DNA from: Bombella apis
GTDB lineage: Bacteria; Pseudomonadota; Alphaproteobacteria; Acetobacterales; Acetobacteraceae
Reading direction: 5' to 3'
Assembly (NCBI RefSeq): GCF_018221685.1
Contig: NZ_JAGJTM010000001.1
Span: 62,001-126,000, forward strand
Length of the DNA stretch: 64,000 nt
The notes beneath the pieces are model-generated. The model did no database searches and was not told the DNA's origin. It was given only the letters and a program-made list of their open reading frames with translations. This document shows, piece by piece, positions 9,330 to 18,618 of the stretch. Each line of letters starts with the position of its first letter. Within the stretch, counting starts at the first letter, position 1. The position numbers and the translations under genes are program-made.

Positions 9330-9341
9330 TAGACCGGTCAT
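9330..9341. promoter_or_regulatory. Putative TetR (NemR-like) operator, copy 3
   Basis: A third TAGACCGGTCAT, embedded in a near-palindrome AGAATAGACCGGTCATTCT, lies 43 bases upstream of the tetR start. This fits autorepression. It also lies ~100 bases upstream of the divergent AraC gene, which could be affected too. Confidence 0.75.
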
Positions 9342-9440
9342 TCTATTTTTGGTGCCCTCCAGATCAGATGGACGCTCCCCCGGAAGGCAGGTTATCCTGA
9401 CCCCCCTACCAAGGACCAGACGACGCCCCGGCACCACATC

Positions 9441-10142
9441 ATGCTCCCTCTTTCCTCCTCCCTGATGCCTCCCGGCCCCCCGTGGCACTACTGGCGGGCA
9501 GGCCATCCTGACGTGAAAGAAATGAGCATGGCCCGGGGCACCACGCTCGCCTTGCCACTGCATTTCCATCAGGAAGACCAGCTGGCCTTCATCCTCTCCG
9601 GCTGTCGCCATTTTCTCATCGCTGGCCAGCCCGTCCACCTCACGGCGGGGCAGGCCCTGCTCATTCCTGCGGGTACGCCCCACGTTTCGCAGGATGCCGA
9701 TCCAGCCCGTGTCGGGCAGACACTCTGCCTGAACCTCTATCTCACGCCCGGTCTCCCTCTGGACCAGGCAGACTGCGCCGCCCTCATCCAGCACTGCCTT
9801 GGTGACCGTCCGTCCCATGTCCATCTGGCCGCCCCACCGCGCCTTCCCCTGCCCATGCAGGACATGTCGCTCACGACGTCCATCCAGAGTCTTGCCCAAC
9901 AGGCCAACATGAGCCGGGAGGCCTATTCCCGCCGTTTCCAACGTCATTACGGCTTATCACCACAGACATTCCGCCTGCTCCAGCAGCTCAACCATGTGAA
10001 AACGCAGCTGCGGGCCGGTGTCGGCAGCCTTCAGGCCGCCATGGAGGCAGGCTTTGCCGACCAGAGCCACATGGGGCGCCTCTTCCGCCGGACATTCGGC
10101 ACGACACCGGGCCGGTACCGGGCAGGTCCCCTGCCCCGCTGA
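9441..10142 (+). CDS. AraC-family transcriptional regulator with cupin domain
   Basis: A 233-residue regulator. The N-terminal half is an AraC-type cupin (LPLHFHQEDQLAFILSGCRHFLIAGQPVHLTAGQALLIPAGTPHVS). The C-terminal ~85 residues hold two helix-turn-helix motifs (SIQSLAQQANMSREAYSRRFQRHYGLSPQTF and SLQAAMEAGFADQSHMGRLFRRTFGTTPGRYR), which define AraC/XylS DNA binding. The DapA-like gene follows 84 bases downstream on the same strand and is the most likely target or operon partner. No clear ribosome site precedes the chosen ATG, and an ATG at 9465 is an alternative. Confidence 0.88.
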   Translation: MLPLSSSLMPPGPPWHYWRAGHPDVKEMSMARGTTLALPLHFHQEDQLAFILSGCRHFLIAGQPVHLTAGQALLIPAGTPHVSQDADPARVGQTLCLNLYLTPGLPLDQADCAALIQHCLGDRPSHVHLAAPPRLPLPMQDMSLTTSIQSLAQQANMSREAYSRRFQRHYGLSPQTFRLLQQLNHVKTQLRAGVGSLQAAMEAGFADQSHMGRLFRRTFGTTPGRYRAGPLPR

Positions 10143-10226
10143 AACCACGGCCTGTCACATTCCTTCTATACGGCGCAGCCTTTTTCCCGCCATCATGGCC
10201 GGGACCGTACACGGAAAGGACAGACC

Positions 10227-11129
10227 ATGACATTTTCCTTCACGGGGCTGAGTGCCTTCCCCATCACCCCCATGCACCAGGACGCACCCGATGAGGCCCG
10301 CTTCGCCGCACTGATCGCCCGGCTGGTCGAGGCAAAAGTCGATTCCATCGGTGCCCTCGGTTCCACCGGCAGCTATGCCTTCCTGACCCGGAACGAACGG
10401 GAAAAGATCGCCCGACTGGCTGTCAGCCACGCTGGCACGACGCCGGTTCTTGTCAGCATCGGGGCCATCAACCTGCGGGACACGCTGCTGCTGGCCGAAG
10501 ATGCCCAGAAAGCCGGTGTCAAAGCCCTGCTGCTGCCCCCGATGAGTTACTTCCCCCTGCGGGACGAAGAGGTCTTCACCCTGTATGAAACGGTGAGCCG
10601 CCATGTGTCCGTGCCGCTGGTCGTCTATGACACCCCCGGCACGACACAGTTCCATTTCTCCGATACCCTGATGCAGCGCATCTGCCAGCTGCCGCAGGTC
10701 CGTTCCATCAAGCTCCCCAGCGGCTCCCCCACGGCAGAAGAGGCTGCCGCCCGGATGAAACGCCTGCTGCCTGCCCTGCCTGACAGCACCTCCCCCGGCA
10801 TCAGCGGTGATCCGACCGCCGCCGGTGCCCTGATGCAGGGCGCCCGCATCTGGTACTCCGAATGGGGCGGCCTGTTCCCCCGTCTGGCCCGCCGGCTGAC
10901 GGATGCGGCCCTGACTGGCCAGAGAGAAGATGTAACCCGCATCGAGGCCATCTTCGCCCCCTTCTGGGAGATGAGTGCCCGTTATGGTGGCTCCCTGCGT
11001 GTGATCGCCTCTGCGGCAACGATCATGGGGCTGGCTGGACCCGGTGCGCTCCCCCGTCCGCTCCAGGGCGTGTCCCCGCAGGATGCGAAAAAACTTGCCA
11101 CGCTGATCGACACCCACCAGCCGGGCTGA
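10227..11129 (+). CDS. Dihydrodipicolinate synthase / N-acetylneuraminate lyase family aldolase
   Basis: A 300-residue class I aldolase with the DapA/NanA TIM-barrel fold. The Schiff-base lysine is Lys162 (RSIKLPSG) and the catalytic tyrosine is Tyr134 (LVVYDTPGT). The substrate loop reads GALGSTGSYAFLT, where classic DapA has GTTGE. That change, and the solitary position next to an AraC regulator, make a catabolic or sugar-acid/hydroxy-acid aldolase more likely than lysine biosynthesis. A good Shine-Dalgarno (AAGGA) lies upstream of the ATG. The product name should stay at family level. Confidence 0.85.
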   Translation: MTFSFTGLSAFPITPMHQDAPDEARFAALIARLVEAKVDSIGALGSTGSYAFLTRNEREKIARLAVSHAGTTPVLVSIGAINLRDTLLLAEDAQKAGVKALLLPPMSYFPLRDEEVFTLYETVSRHVSVPLVVYDTPGTTQFHFSDTLMQRICQLPQVRSIKLPSGSPTAEEAAARMKRLLPALPDSTSPGISGDPTAAGALMQGARIWYSEWGGLFPRLARRLTDAALTGQREDVTRIEAIFAPFWEMSARYGGSLRVIASAATIMGLAGPGALPRPLQGVSPQDAKKLATLIDTHQPG

Positions 11130-11137
11130 TCCAGCAG

Positions 11138-11170
11138 GATGGGCCTCTGATCCCTAGGTCAAGGCCCATC
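11138..11170 (+). terminator. Inverted repeat after the DapA-like gene
   Basis: A 9-bp perfect inverted repeat (GATGGGCCT / AGGCCCATC) with a 15-base loop starts 8 bases after the stop codon. There is no T-run, so it may act as an mRNA 3' stabiliser or weak terminator. Confidence 0.4.
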
Positions 11171-11227
11171 ATGTCCGGGACAGCAGGGCTTGGAGATGAG
11201 GCAAACTATGGTAGCGTCTGACACGAT

Positions 11228-12637
11228 GTGTCCCATATTTCTTCTTCCGTGATGTTTGCCATGCGTTTTTCTGCCCCAAGCCCTTCACCGCTCCGATGGA
11301 GCACCAAAATCCATTTTTGCCGGTACAGCCTCTGCACCGGGCTCATGAGTCTGATACTGGGTATTTCAGCCCCCACCCTGGCACAGGCCGCCTCTGCTGA
11401 CTGCGTTCCCCTGAAAGCCCTCCAGCCCCCACAGGCCAATACAACCGCACCACACAAACCTTTCTTCATCGACACATCCGGCCTGAGTGGCTCTGGCGCC
11501 ATGCCGATACATGATCCACATGATCCACTTTATCCTGAAGCCATTGACCTGCCCGACAACGCCCTGCCGCCTGTGGATAAAACAGGCAACTACATTCTTG
11601 GCACCTCCCACACACTCCCTGCACAGTGGCAGAACATACAGCTCCCGGAGGGGCGGATCATCAGCTTCACGCTGGCCTCATCCCCGACCAGTGGCTACAA
11701 TCCCGGCACTGTACGGGATGACCCGGTCCCCTGCACCACCAGCACAGGGGAAGCAGGCATGGTGCATGTCTCCACAAGCGTGCCGGGCGATCCATCCAAT
11801 CTGACCGTTCCCGGAGCTCACCCGGCCCCTTGGACCCGCACGGTGGATATCTATATCCCCCCCAACACGCCGACCGACCGCCCCCTTCCCTTTCTCATCT
11901 TTGGTGATGGCAGCAATAATGGCCTCTATCCGGGACGGGATCTTTTCGCCATGGTGGACGGGCTGCTGAAAGAAAAACGTATCCCTCCCATGATTGTCAT
12001 TGGCGTTGGAGCCGGGGGGGGCGACGCCCAGGGCAGTGAACGGGGACGGGAATATGACACCATGTCCGGCGCTTATGCCGACTGGGTAGAGGCGCATGTC
12101 CTCCCTCTTGTGGAGAAGAAGGCCAGCCTCACTCTCTCCCGCAACCCGGAGGAACGGGCCACCATGGGGTTCAGCTCCAGTGGGGCAGCGGCCTTTGCCA
12201 TGGCCTGGTTCCGGCCCAACCTCTATCACCGGGTGCTGGCCTACTCTCCTTCGCTGGTCAACCAGCAATGGCCGCACGACCCCGCCCTGCCCGGCGGGGG
12301 ATGGCAGCTTCACTCCCCATGGGCCGGAACACCGGAAGCCGTACCACCCCATCCCGGTGCGGCGCTCATCCCGGCGGCACCACTGGCCCCGCTGCACATC
12401 TGGTACGAAGTAGGCGACCAGGACCTGTTCTACCCCGTTCCGTCCATGCCTGATGGCATGCATGACTGGGTGCTGGCTGGGGAAAACATGGCCCGCGTGC
12501 TGGCCGACAAGGGCTATGATTACCAATTTGTCTTTGCCCGCAATGCCCGGCATGTGGATGGCCCCACCATCGAACAGACCCTTCCCGAAGCTCTGGAATG
12601 GCTCTGGCGACCACATATGCCACCAACCACCCCATGA
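11228..12637 (+). CDS. Secreted esterase of the enterochelin-esterase (Fes/esterase D) family
   Basis: A 469-residue alpha/beta hydrolase. The N terminus has a long signal region ending in APTLAQAASA, so export is expected. The nucleophile elbow is GFSSSGAAAFAMAW. A downstream acidic residue (EVGDQDLFYP) and His (NARHVDG) complete a plausible Ser-Asp-His triad. The domain before it (~residues 80-200) resembles the N-terminal beta domain of Fes-type esterases. The frame opens with GTG at 11228. ATGs at 11252 and 11261 are alternatives, and none has a clear ribosome site. The substrate (siderophore ester, carbohydrate ester) cannot be told. The 3' end abuts the trailer end of the CRISPR array. 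Confidence 0.8.
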   Translation: MSHISSSVMFAMRFSAPSPSPLRWSTKIHFCRYSLCTGLMSLILGISAPTLAQAASADCVPLKALQPPQANTTAPHKPFFIDTSGLSGSGAMPIHDPHDPLYPEAIDLPDNALPPVDKTGNYILGTSHTLPAQWQNIQLPEGRIISFTLASSPTSGYNPGTVRDDPVPCTTSTGEAGMVHVSTSVPGDPSNLTVPGAHPAPWTRTVDIYIPPNTPTDRPLPFLIFGDGSNNGLYPGRDLFAMVDGLLKEKRIPPMIVIGVGAGGGDAQGSERGREYDTMSGAYADWVEAHVLPLVEKKASLTLSRNPEERATMGFSSSGAAAFAMAWFRPNLYHRVLAYSPSLVNQQWPHDPALPGGGWQLHSPWAGTPEAVPPHPGAALIPAAPLAPLHIWYEVGDQDLFYPVPSMPDGMHDWVLAGENMARVLADKGYDYQFVFARNARHVDGPTIEQTLPEALEWLWRPHMPPTTP

Positions 12638-12685
12638 CCCACCGGCGAACAGTTCGGTACAGGCCAGTGATGGCGGTCTGGCACC

Positions 12686-14361
12686 GAGTTTGTCCCCGCG
12701 TAGGCGGGGAACAGCATCTATCGTGAAACAGTCAGACACTACGCACCGGTTCATCCCCGCGTAGGCGGGGAACAGTCTTTCGTCACGATCCCGGTACCTG
12801 ATCGCCGCGGTTCATCCCCGCGTAGGCGGGGAACAGGTCTTTTCAGACCTCGAGCCGTCCCTGCACAACGGTTCATCCCCGCGTAGGCGGGGAACAGTTC
12901 GGCACGGGAGCAGGCAATGCGGTCAGCCTCGGTTCATCCCCGCGTAGGCGGGGAACAGCTCTGCATGGGGGCCAGACCCAACTCTGCCCCCGGTTCATCC
13001 CCGCGTAGGCGGGGAACAGTTTTGAGGTGGAGGCGGGGCTGGGGGCTGTTTCGGTTCATCCCCGCGTAGGCGGGGAACAGTATCGTGAACAAGGTTATTT
13101 GTAAGGACCTGTCGGTTCATCCCCGCGTAGGCGGGGAACAGTTTTTGACGCCCGGGAGCCGAAATTTGACCCCCGGTTCATCCCCGCGTAGGCGGGGAAC
13201 AGAGTCGCCAGTGCGAGGTCACGCCACCGCCCCGCGGTTCATCCCCGCGTAGGCGGGGAACAGGACGAGGAATACGAGCGGGAGAGCATGGGCGGCGGTT
13301 CATCCCCGCGTAGGCGGGGAACAGCCGATTTTCCCTGATGGCTCGGCCTCGCTCGCCGGTTCATCCCCGCGTAGGCGGGGAACAGGATTTTGCTCATATG
13401 TGCATGATATATGCAAACGGTTCATCCCCGCGTAGGCGGGGAACAGAGTCAATGGAAAAATTAAAATATGAAGTCGTACGGTTCATCCCCGCGTAGGCGG
13501 GGAACAGCCGCTGGTTCTCCCGGTCTCTGGCGGCCCGCTCGGTTCATCCCCGCGTAGGCGGGGAACAGAACTCCCCGGCAGCCAGTGTTCTGAATGGCGA
13601 CGGTTCATCCCCGCGTAGGCGGGGAACAGTTCAACACACAGAACCCGATGAAGCCGATGATCGGTTCATCCCCGCGTAGGCGGGGAACAGGGCGGTCTAT
13701 CGCAGATCTGATCAGGCGTGTCCGGTTCATCCCCGCGTAGGCGGGGAACAGGTAGCCCTCCGGGGTCACTGTCGTGCTATCGCCGGTTCATCCCCGCGTA
13801 GGCGGGGAACAGCAGCCGGAATGGTCTGACGATGGGAAAGTCAGCGGTTCATCCCCGCGTAGGCGGGGAACAGCCCCACTTCCAGCGTCTCCCAGTACCT
13901 GCATGCGGTTCATCCCCGCGTAGGCGGGGAACAGCTGGAGGTCCACGTCCACGGTGGTGATAACAGCGGTTCATCCCCGCGTAGGCGGGGAACAGAAGGT
14001 GAAACCGAAGCGAAGTGGGTTCTGGCTCGGTTCATCCCCGCGTAGGCGGGGAACAGTTGCCGTAATGAGAGTCCACTGTGGGGATGTACGGTTCATCCCC
14101 GCGTAGGCGGGGAACAGGTCCCGACCCTGGCCCCGGATGGCAAAACCTACGGTTCATCCCCGCGTAGGCGGGGAACAGCTTTCTTTTGGATCAGGGGCAA
14201 GGTCGGCTAGCGGTTCATCCCCGCGTAGGCGGGGAACAGCCGCCTCATGCCAACAGGGCAACGTGGGATGCCGGTTCATCCCCGCGTAGGCGGGGAACAG
14301 TAGGGTAACCTGATTCTTCAGTGCCGCAACGACGGTTCATCCCCGCGTAGGCGGGGAACAG
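12686..14361 (-). CRISPR. Type I-E CRISPR array, 28 repeats / 27 spacers
   Basis: Twenty-eight 29-base repeats occur at an overall exact 61-base period, giving 27 spacers of 32 bases. Read on the minus strand the repeat begins CTGTTCCCCGCC and ends GGGGATGAACCG, with a CCCCGC-CTAC-GCGGGG hairpin, matching the type I-E family (E. coli repeats end in AAACCG). The leftmost repeat (12686-12714) is degenerate at four of its first seven plus-strand bases, marking the old trailer end. The AT-rich leader lies at the right end, so the newest spacers are near 14,300. The repeats otherwise looked identical by eye, which suggests an active or recently active array. No cas gene is present within ~12 kb to the left or 50 kb to the right. 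Confidence 0.97.
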
Positions 14362-14542
14362 ACTTCATGTAACAATTTGTATTATAAGTCTTTTTTAATT
14401 GTCAAAGAACTTACCGAATTAAATATAATTTTAATGACCTCGCCGAGGCAAGTCCTCTCCGGCCCTTACAGAAGAAAGTTGAGACGCTGAACAGCCAAAA
14501 ACCACTCCAGAAAATTTTATCCACAAGATTGACAGCAAACAT
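14362..14542 (-). promoter_or_regulatory. CRISPR leader with promoter-like elements
   Basis: An AT-rich stretch in an otherwise GC-rich chromosome, directly beyond the last intact repeat. On the minus strand a perfect TATAAT (14381-14386) lies 20 bases before the first repeat, and a TTGACA (14400-14405) lies upstream. The 13-base spacing between them is shorter than optimal, so the true -35 may be the TTCTTT at 17-base spacing. It contains no credible ORF. Confidence 0.75.
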
Positions 14543-14572
14543 GAAAAAGGGAGGCCGGAGCCTCCCTTTCTC
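14543..14572 (-). terminator. Rho-independent terminator of the mannitol dehydrogenase gene
   Basis: Minus-strand stem GAAAGGGAGGC / GCCTCCCTTTTTC with a 4-base loop and a T-run, 36 bases downstream of the mannitol dehydrogenase stop. It insulates the CRISPR leader from read-through. Confidence 0.88.
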
Positions 14573-14607
14573 TACACACAATCAATTTTCAACGGCTCAT
14601 CGCCTCA

Positions 14608-16071
14608 TCACACGGGCAGGCTGGCCAGAACACCCTTCTGACGGATCAGCTCCCGATCACGCACAATCTCCTGCTTAATCTCTGGAGTCAGAAGATCACG
14701 CCAGCTGTCGAAAGCAGGCAGACCGATGGAAGCCTCAAAATCATCAGAAGCAGCAATGTTCAACTGTTCTGCCGTCAGGAACGGCTCCTGAAGCGCAATT
14801 TTCTCGCCTTTTTCATTCCTGCCCCGCAGCAGCTCCAGCAGGAGGGCCATGCAGTACACGATACGGGTCCGCTCCCGGCCACCCTCCAGCACGGCACGCA
14901 CTGTTTCCGTCCAGAACACCTGCGCCTTGGATGTTGCATCCGAGGCAATACGGGCTACCTGGTCTGCCATGGCAGCGTTGGAGAAGCGGGTCAGAAGTGT
15001 CGCCTTATATTTATGCAGGTCCACACCCGGCGGAGCCTTCAGTGTGGGGATCACATCCTTTTCCAGAACAGAATCCACAAACTTATGCACACGTGGTTCA
15101 CCCAGAACCTGGTCCACAAGTTCCAGATTCAGCAACATGCCCGCAGCACTGAGAATGAGATGGCTGGAATTGAGCATACGGATCTTGGCATGTTCATAGG
15201 CACTGACCTGATCGGTAAACTCCACCCCGACCTTATCAAAGGCGGGACGACCTGCCGCAAATTTATCCTCAATCACCCACTGGATGAAATCCTCGGACAG
15301 AAGCGGCTGGAGATCTTCCAATCCGCTGCGCTCATTCAGCTTGGATTTACCCTCATCAGAGACAGACGGCGTGATGCGGTCCACCATCGCATTGGGGAAG
15401 GTCACGTTCTGATCGATCCACTCGGCAAGGTCCGCATCCACAGCCCGGGCATACCCGACAAACGCCTTGCGGGACACATCGCCATTATGCCGCAGATTGT
15501 CGCAGGACATGACAGTCAGACCACCGTGACCCGCCTCACGGCGGCGGCGCAGCCCTTCCACCACGAAACCGAAGATGGTGCTGGGCTTTTTCGGGTTGGC
15601 AAGGTCCTCCTGCACGGCAGGCAGAGACGTACGGAACTCCCCTGTTGTCTCGTCAATATTGTAGCCGCCTTCCGTGATGGTCATGGAGACGATCTTCGTG
15701 GCCTTGTCCGCCAGAAGGGCGAGAACCGTCTCCGGCTCATCAGGCGCCTGAAGATAATCCCTCAAACATCCCATGACACGGATCTCCGCCTTGCCATCAG
15801 CGGCAATCTCCGTCAGAGAGTACAGCCCCTCCTGTGCCCGAAACTCTTCGGCCTTCCTGTCGGAGTTCCCACCGGAGCGCAGCCCGACACCTGTGATGCC
15901 CCAATGCTGCTGGTCCGGCAGGGCCAGAACACGGTCCACATAGTATCCCAGATGGGCTCGGAAGAAATTGCCCACCCCGAAATGCACAATGCCTGACGTC
16001 ACCTTGCGGACGTCATAAGCAGGACCAGCCACCTTCTGCGGCAGGGATTTCAGGCTGTCATATGTCAGCAT
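14608..16071 (-). CDS. Mannitol 2-dehydrogenase (long-chain polyol dehydrogenase)
   Basis: A 487-residue member of the mannitol/fructuronate dehydrogenase family, which interconverts mannitol and fructose using NAD(P)H in the cytoplasm. The N-terminal dinucleotide-binding region has GIVHFGVGNFFRAH. The catalytic set K296, N301 and H304 in KIRMLNSSH lines up with Lys295, Asn300 and His303 of Pseudomonas fluorescens mannitol dehydrogenase, and the length (~490) is typical. The gene follows the HAD phosphatase gene on the same strand by 72 bases, suggesting a shared role in polyol or sugar-phosphate metabolism. Fructuronate or sorbitol specificity is possible. Confidence 0.9.
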   Translation of the reverse strand: MLTYDSLKSLPQKVAGPAYDVRKVTSGIVHFGVGNFFRAHLGYYVDRVLALPDQQHWGITGVGLRSGGNSDRKAEEFRAQEGLYSLTEIAADGKAEIRVMGCLRDYLQAPDEPETVLALLADKATKIVSMTITEGGYNIDETTGEFRTSLPAVQEDLANPKKPSTIFGFVVEGLRRRREAGHGGLTVMSCDNLRHNGDVSRKAFVGYARAVDADLAEWIDQNVTFPNAMVDRITPSVSDEGKSKLNERSGLEDLQPLLSEDFIQWVIEDKFAAGRPAFDKVGVEFTDQVSAYEHAKIRMLNSSHLILSAAGMLLNLELVDQVLGEPRVHKFVDSVLEKDVIPTLKAPPGVDLHKYKATLLTRFSNAAMADQVARIASDATSKAQVFWTETVRAVLEGGRERTRIVYCMALLLELLRGRNEKGEKIALQEPFLTAEQLNIAASDDFEASIGLPAFDSWRDLLTPEIKQEIVRDRELIRQKGVLASLPV

Positions 16072-16143
16072 AACAGGTCTCCAGCAGGATCATGAACAAA
16101 ACGGGCGGGAGCGTGGCTCCGGCCTCCAGCAGGCAAGGATGTC

Positions 16144-16887
16144 TCAGCCCTTGCGATGCTCTTCCTGTGCAGCGATGATTTTCTTGAGCAGCGGCACGAA
16201 CTCATCAAGATGGGCAATACGCAGCAGGCCCGGCCAGGACGGGGCAGGCTTGTCAAGGTCACGCAGCAGCACGCAGGCCATACCGGCACGGCGGGCAGCC
16301 TCGACCCCGGCATCCGAATCTTCCAGCACCAGGCAATGCGCCGGATCAACCCCTTCCTGCTTCGCCCCGTGCAGGTAGATATCCGGGCGAGGCTTGGGCA
16401 TGTTCAGGTCACGGCCGGAATGGATGCGCTCTTCCTTCAGAATCTTGTCCAACCCTGTGCTGGAAAATTTGGCCTCCATCTCTGCCTCGGAAGAGTTGGA
16501 GCCAACACGGATCGGCAGGCGAATCTCGTTGACGACATCACGCAGCATCTTCGTGGCACCGGGCACTTCCTTCGCCTTCTTCCGCATCATCTCCACAATG
16601 CGGTCCTGCATGATCATGTCCCAGTTGTCCGGGAGCTTGTCACCTGTCTTCTCGGCGATCATCTCACCAATCTTGGCCAGCTCACCACCACCGAAGAGCT
16701 TGTTGCCTTCTTCATCGCTGATGTCCCAGCCATGGCTGCGGGCATCTTCGGACATGAGCGCTGTGGAGAGATGCTCCCCCCCTACCAGCACGCCGTCACA
16801 GTCAAAAAGGATCATATCAAGGCGCCCCGTGGGCAGCACCGCAGCAGGGGCCTGATCGGGGATCGGAAAATTCGTGTGCTTGCTCAT
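16144..16887 (-). CDS. HAD-superfamily sugar-phosphate phosphatase
   Basis: A 247-residue HAD subfamily IA hydrolase. Motif I DCDGVLVGGE gives nucleophile Asp29 and acid/base Asp31, motif II is RVGSNSS, motif III is the Lys in NMPKPRPDIYLHGAKQ, and motif IV is VLEDSDAGVEAARRAG. This is the beta-phosphoglucomutase/phosphatase fold. Immediately upstream of mannitol dehydrogenase in one operon, it may dephosphorylate a hexose or hexitol phosphate such as mannitol-1-phosphate or fructose phosphate. That role is inferred from context only. An AAGGAG ribosome site precedes the ATG. Confidence 0.88.
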   Translation of the reverse strand: MSKHTNFPIPDQAPAAVLPTGRLDMILFDCDGVLVGGEHLSTALMSEDARSHGWDISDEEGNKLFGGGELAKIGEMIAEKTGDKLPDNWDMIMQDRIVEMMRKKAKEVPGATKMLRDVVNEIRLPIRVGSNSSEAEMEAKFSSTGLDKILKEERIHSGRDLNMPKPRPDIYLHGAKQEGVDPAHCLVLEDSDAGVEAARRAGMACVLLRDLDKPAPSWPGLLRIAHLDEFVPLLKKIIAAQEEHRKG

Positions 16888-17096
16888 GAATACTCCTTGT
16901 TTGCCTGACCTGATTCGGTCTCCGAAAAATTCGATGTCTGTTCTGTTTCCTCAAGGGTAACAGGCAGGAAAAAGATCGCAACATCTTGAAAAGATATTAA
17001 TGCCCCTTATAGCCTTGCATACAAAGGTGCATCTCCCTTACACGGCAGCAGGGGGACACCCGCTGCCCCCTCTTCCCCATAGCAAGGTTCTCCCCG

Positions 17097-17879
17097 ATGC
17101 TTCACCAACTCTTTCCGAATCTGGCTCTCAACATCTGGATGTTCCTGAAGCTGGTCACCGGCTTCGCCATCATCATTGCTTATCTCAACATCTCTGGCCG
17201 CAGCCAGGTCTCCCAGATGAACGCCATCGACCTCGTCGGCAACTTCATCCTCGGCGGACTCGTTGGCGGCGTCCTTTATACGACCAACATATCCTTCCAT
17301 GAATATGTCATCGCCCTGCTCATCGGGGTTGGTATCCTACTCACCCTGACACGCTTCTGCAGAAAAATCAACATGTTCAGAAACGTGACCATCGGCAGGC
17401 AGATTCCGATCATCAAGGATGGCCGCTTCCTCATGGAGAACATCCGTGACAAGAACAACAAGATCGACATGCTCAACATTGCCTCCCAGCTCAACATCCA
17501 GGGTATTTATTCCTTTGATGATGTTTACTTTGCCCAGATCGAGCCGAGCGGCGCCATTACTGCCATCACGGACAAGAAAAAACTCCCTGCACTGATCGTC
17601 TATTATGACGGGGTTGTCCGTGCTGATGACCTTGAAGATGTTGGCCTCTCCGAAGAAGCCCTTATGGAAGACATGAAAAAGCGGAACATCGAAAAACTGG
17701 AGGACATCTTCCTGGCAGAGATCAAGGATGGCCAGTTCCGTTACGTGCTCATGGATGGTAACGTCATCCCGCACACACGGCATGATGACCGGGATGGTGC
17801 ACCAAAAAAGGCTCCTCACAGCCCCGGTGCGGCAGCGGCCCTGGCCAACGGCCTGACAAGCCCGCAGAAGGGCGGCTGA
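17097..17879 (+). CDS. DUF421 (YetF/YcaP-like) membrane protein
   Basis: A 260-residue protein with three N-terminal transmembrane helices (residues ~12-32, 44-62, 68-85) and a soluble C-terminal domain carrying the DUF421 signature GRQIPIIKDGRFLMENIRDKN. Family members such as Bacillus YetF are membrane proteins of uncertain function, linked in Bacillus spores to nutrient-germination control and in others to stress. The last ~35 residues (PHTRHDDRDGAPKKAPHSPGAAAA) are low-complexity and probably disordered. It stands alone on the plus strand between minus-strand genes. The gene ends directly against the lytic transglycosylase gene (convergent, zero gap). Confidence 0.82.
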   Translation: MLHQLFPNLALNIWMFLKLVTGFAIIIAYLNISGRSQVSQMNAIDLVGNFILGGLVGGVLYTTNISFHEYVIALLIGVGILLTLTRFCRKINMFRNVTIGRQIPIIKDGRFLMENIRDKNNKIDMLNIASQLNIQGIYSFDDVYFAQIEPSGAITAITDKKKLPALIVYYDGVVRADDLEDVGLSEEALMEDMKKRNIEKLEDIFLAEIKDGQFRYVLMDGNVIPHTRHDDRDGAPKKAPHSPGAAAALANGLTSPQKGG

Positions 17880-18533
17880 TCAAAACAGCCAGTCCCAGAA
17901 ATTTTCCCACCAGCCGCCCTTGAGCCTGTCCCGACAGGCATCATACTGCTGCTGATACTGCCGGGCACGGTGGCCCACCTTGCGGGCCACCGTCACCAGC
18001 CAGCCCTTGCTGGCGTAAGTCCGGCGACGATACCCCGTCCATCCCTCATGATAAGCCAGATACTGCCTCGTGGCGTCCGTGACGGGGATGCCATCCACCT
18101 TCCGGCTGTTGGTGATATACCAGTTCATGAAATTGAGAGCATCGGCATAATCTGTCCGGCTGCCACCGGCGCCAGTCTGCCGCTGGTAATCACGCCATAT
18201 CTCGTTCTTGGCCTGGGCATAGCCGTAAGCCGTACTGATATGCCCCCACGGGATGATCCAGAGTATGTAGGTCCGTCTGGTCCGTGCATTGGCCCGGAAA
18301 CTTGATTCCTGATTCATGATGGCCATGGGAACGGAAGCAGGAATGTGCCATTTGGCCTCCTGCCGCATGGCTGTGTGATACCAGCTGCGTTTTTCCTGAA
18401 AAATGTCGCAGATATTATTGGGATGCTGCGGGGGCGTTGCCGCACACCCAGCCAACAGGCCTCCCGCCGCAACCAGCACGGCACCAGCCTGCACCCGCCA
18501 CCTTACGGCACGCCTGCTCCCCGTTCCGCCCAT
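17880..18533 (-). CDS. Lytic transglycosylase-like lipoprotein
   Basis: About 217 residues from the chosen ATG (18533). A GTG at 18587 would add 18 residues before the signal peptide. The signal ends in the lipobox LLAGC, so it should be a membrane-anchored lipoprotein. The core MAIMNQESSFRANARTR carries the catalytic Glu of the SLT fold, and ISTAYGYAQA matches the second lysozyme-like motif. It probably cleaves peptidoglycan with 1,6-anhydromuramic products. The C-terminal third is basic and aromatic (KGGWWENFWDWLF). It is convergent with the DUF421 gene and 86 bases from ssb. Confidence 0.85.
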   Translation of the reverse strand: MGGTGSRRAVRWRVQAGAVLVAAGGLLAGCAATPPQHPNNICDIFQEKRSWYHTAMRQEAKWHIPASVPMAIMNQESSFRANARTRRTYILWIIPWGHISTAYGYAQAKNEIWRDYQRQTGAGGSRTDYADALNFMNWYITNSRKVDGIPVTDATRQYLAYHEGWTGYRRRTYASKGWLVTVARKVGHRARQYQQQYDACRDRLKGGWWENFWDWLF

Positions 18534-18618
18534 GTCCCACCCGTTCCCTGCCTGCTGCCTGGCCTGTCCTGCACGACCCGATGGCACCCACCGGACCGTG
18601 CCTCATGAAAGGACAGGG

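Noticed and set aside
12624..12652. Possible relic CRISPR repeat before the array (ends GGCGAACAG)
   Set aside because: Only the last ~9 bases match and the spacing is 33 rather than 32 bases; the stretch is also coding for the esterase C terminus.
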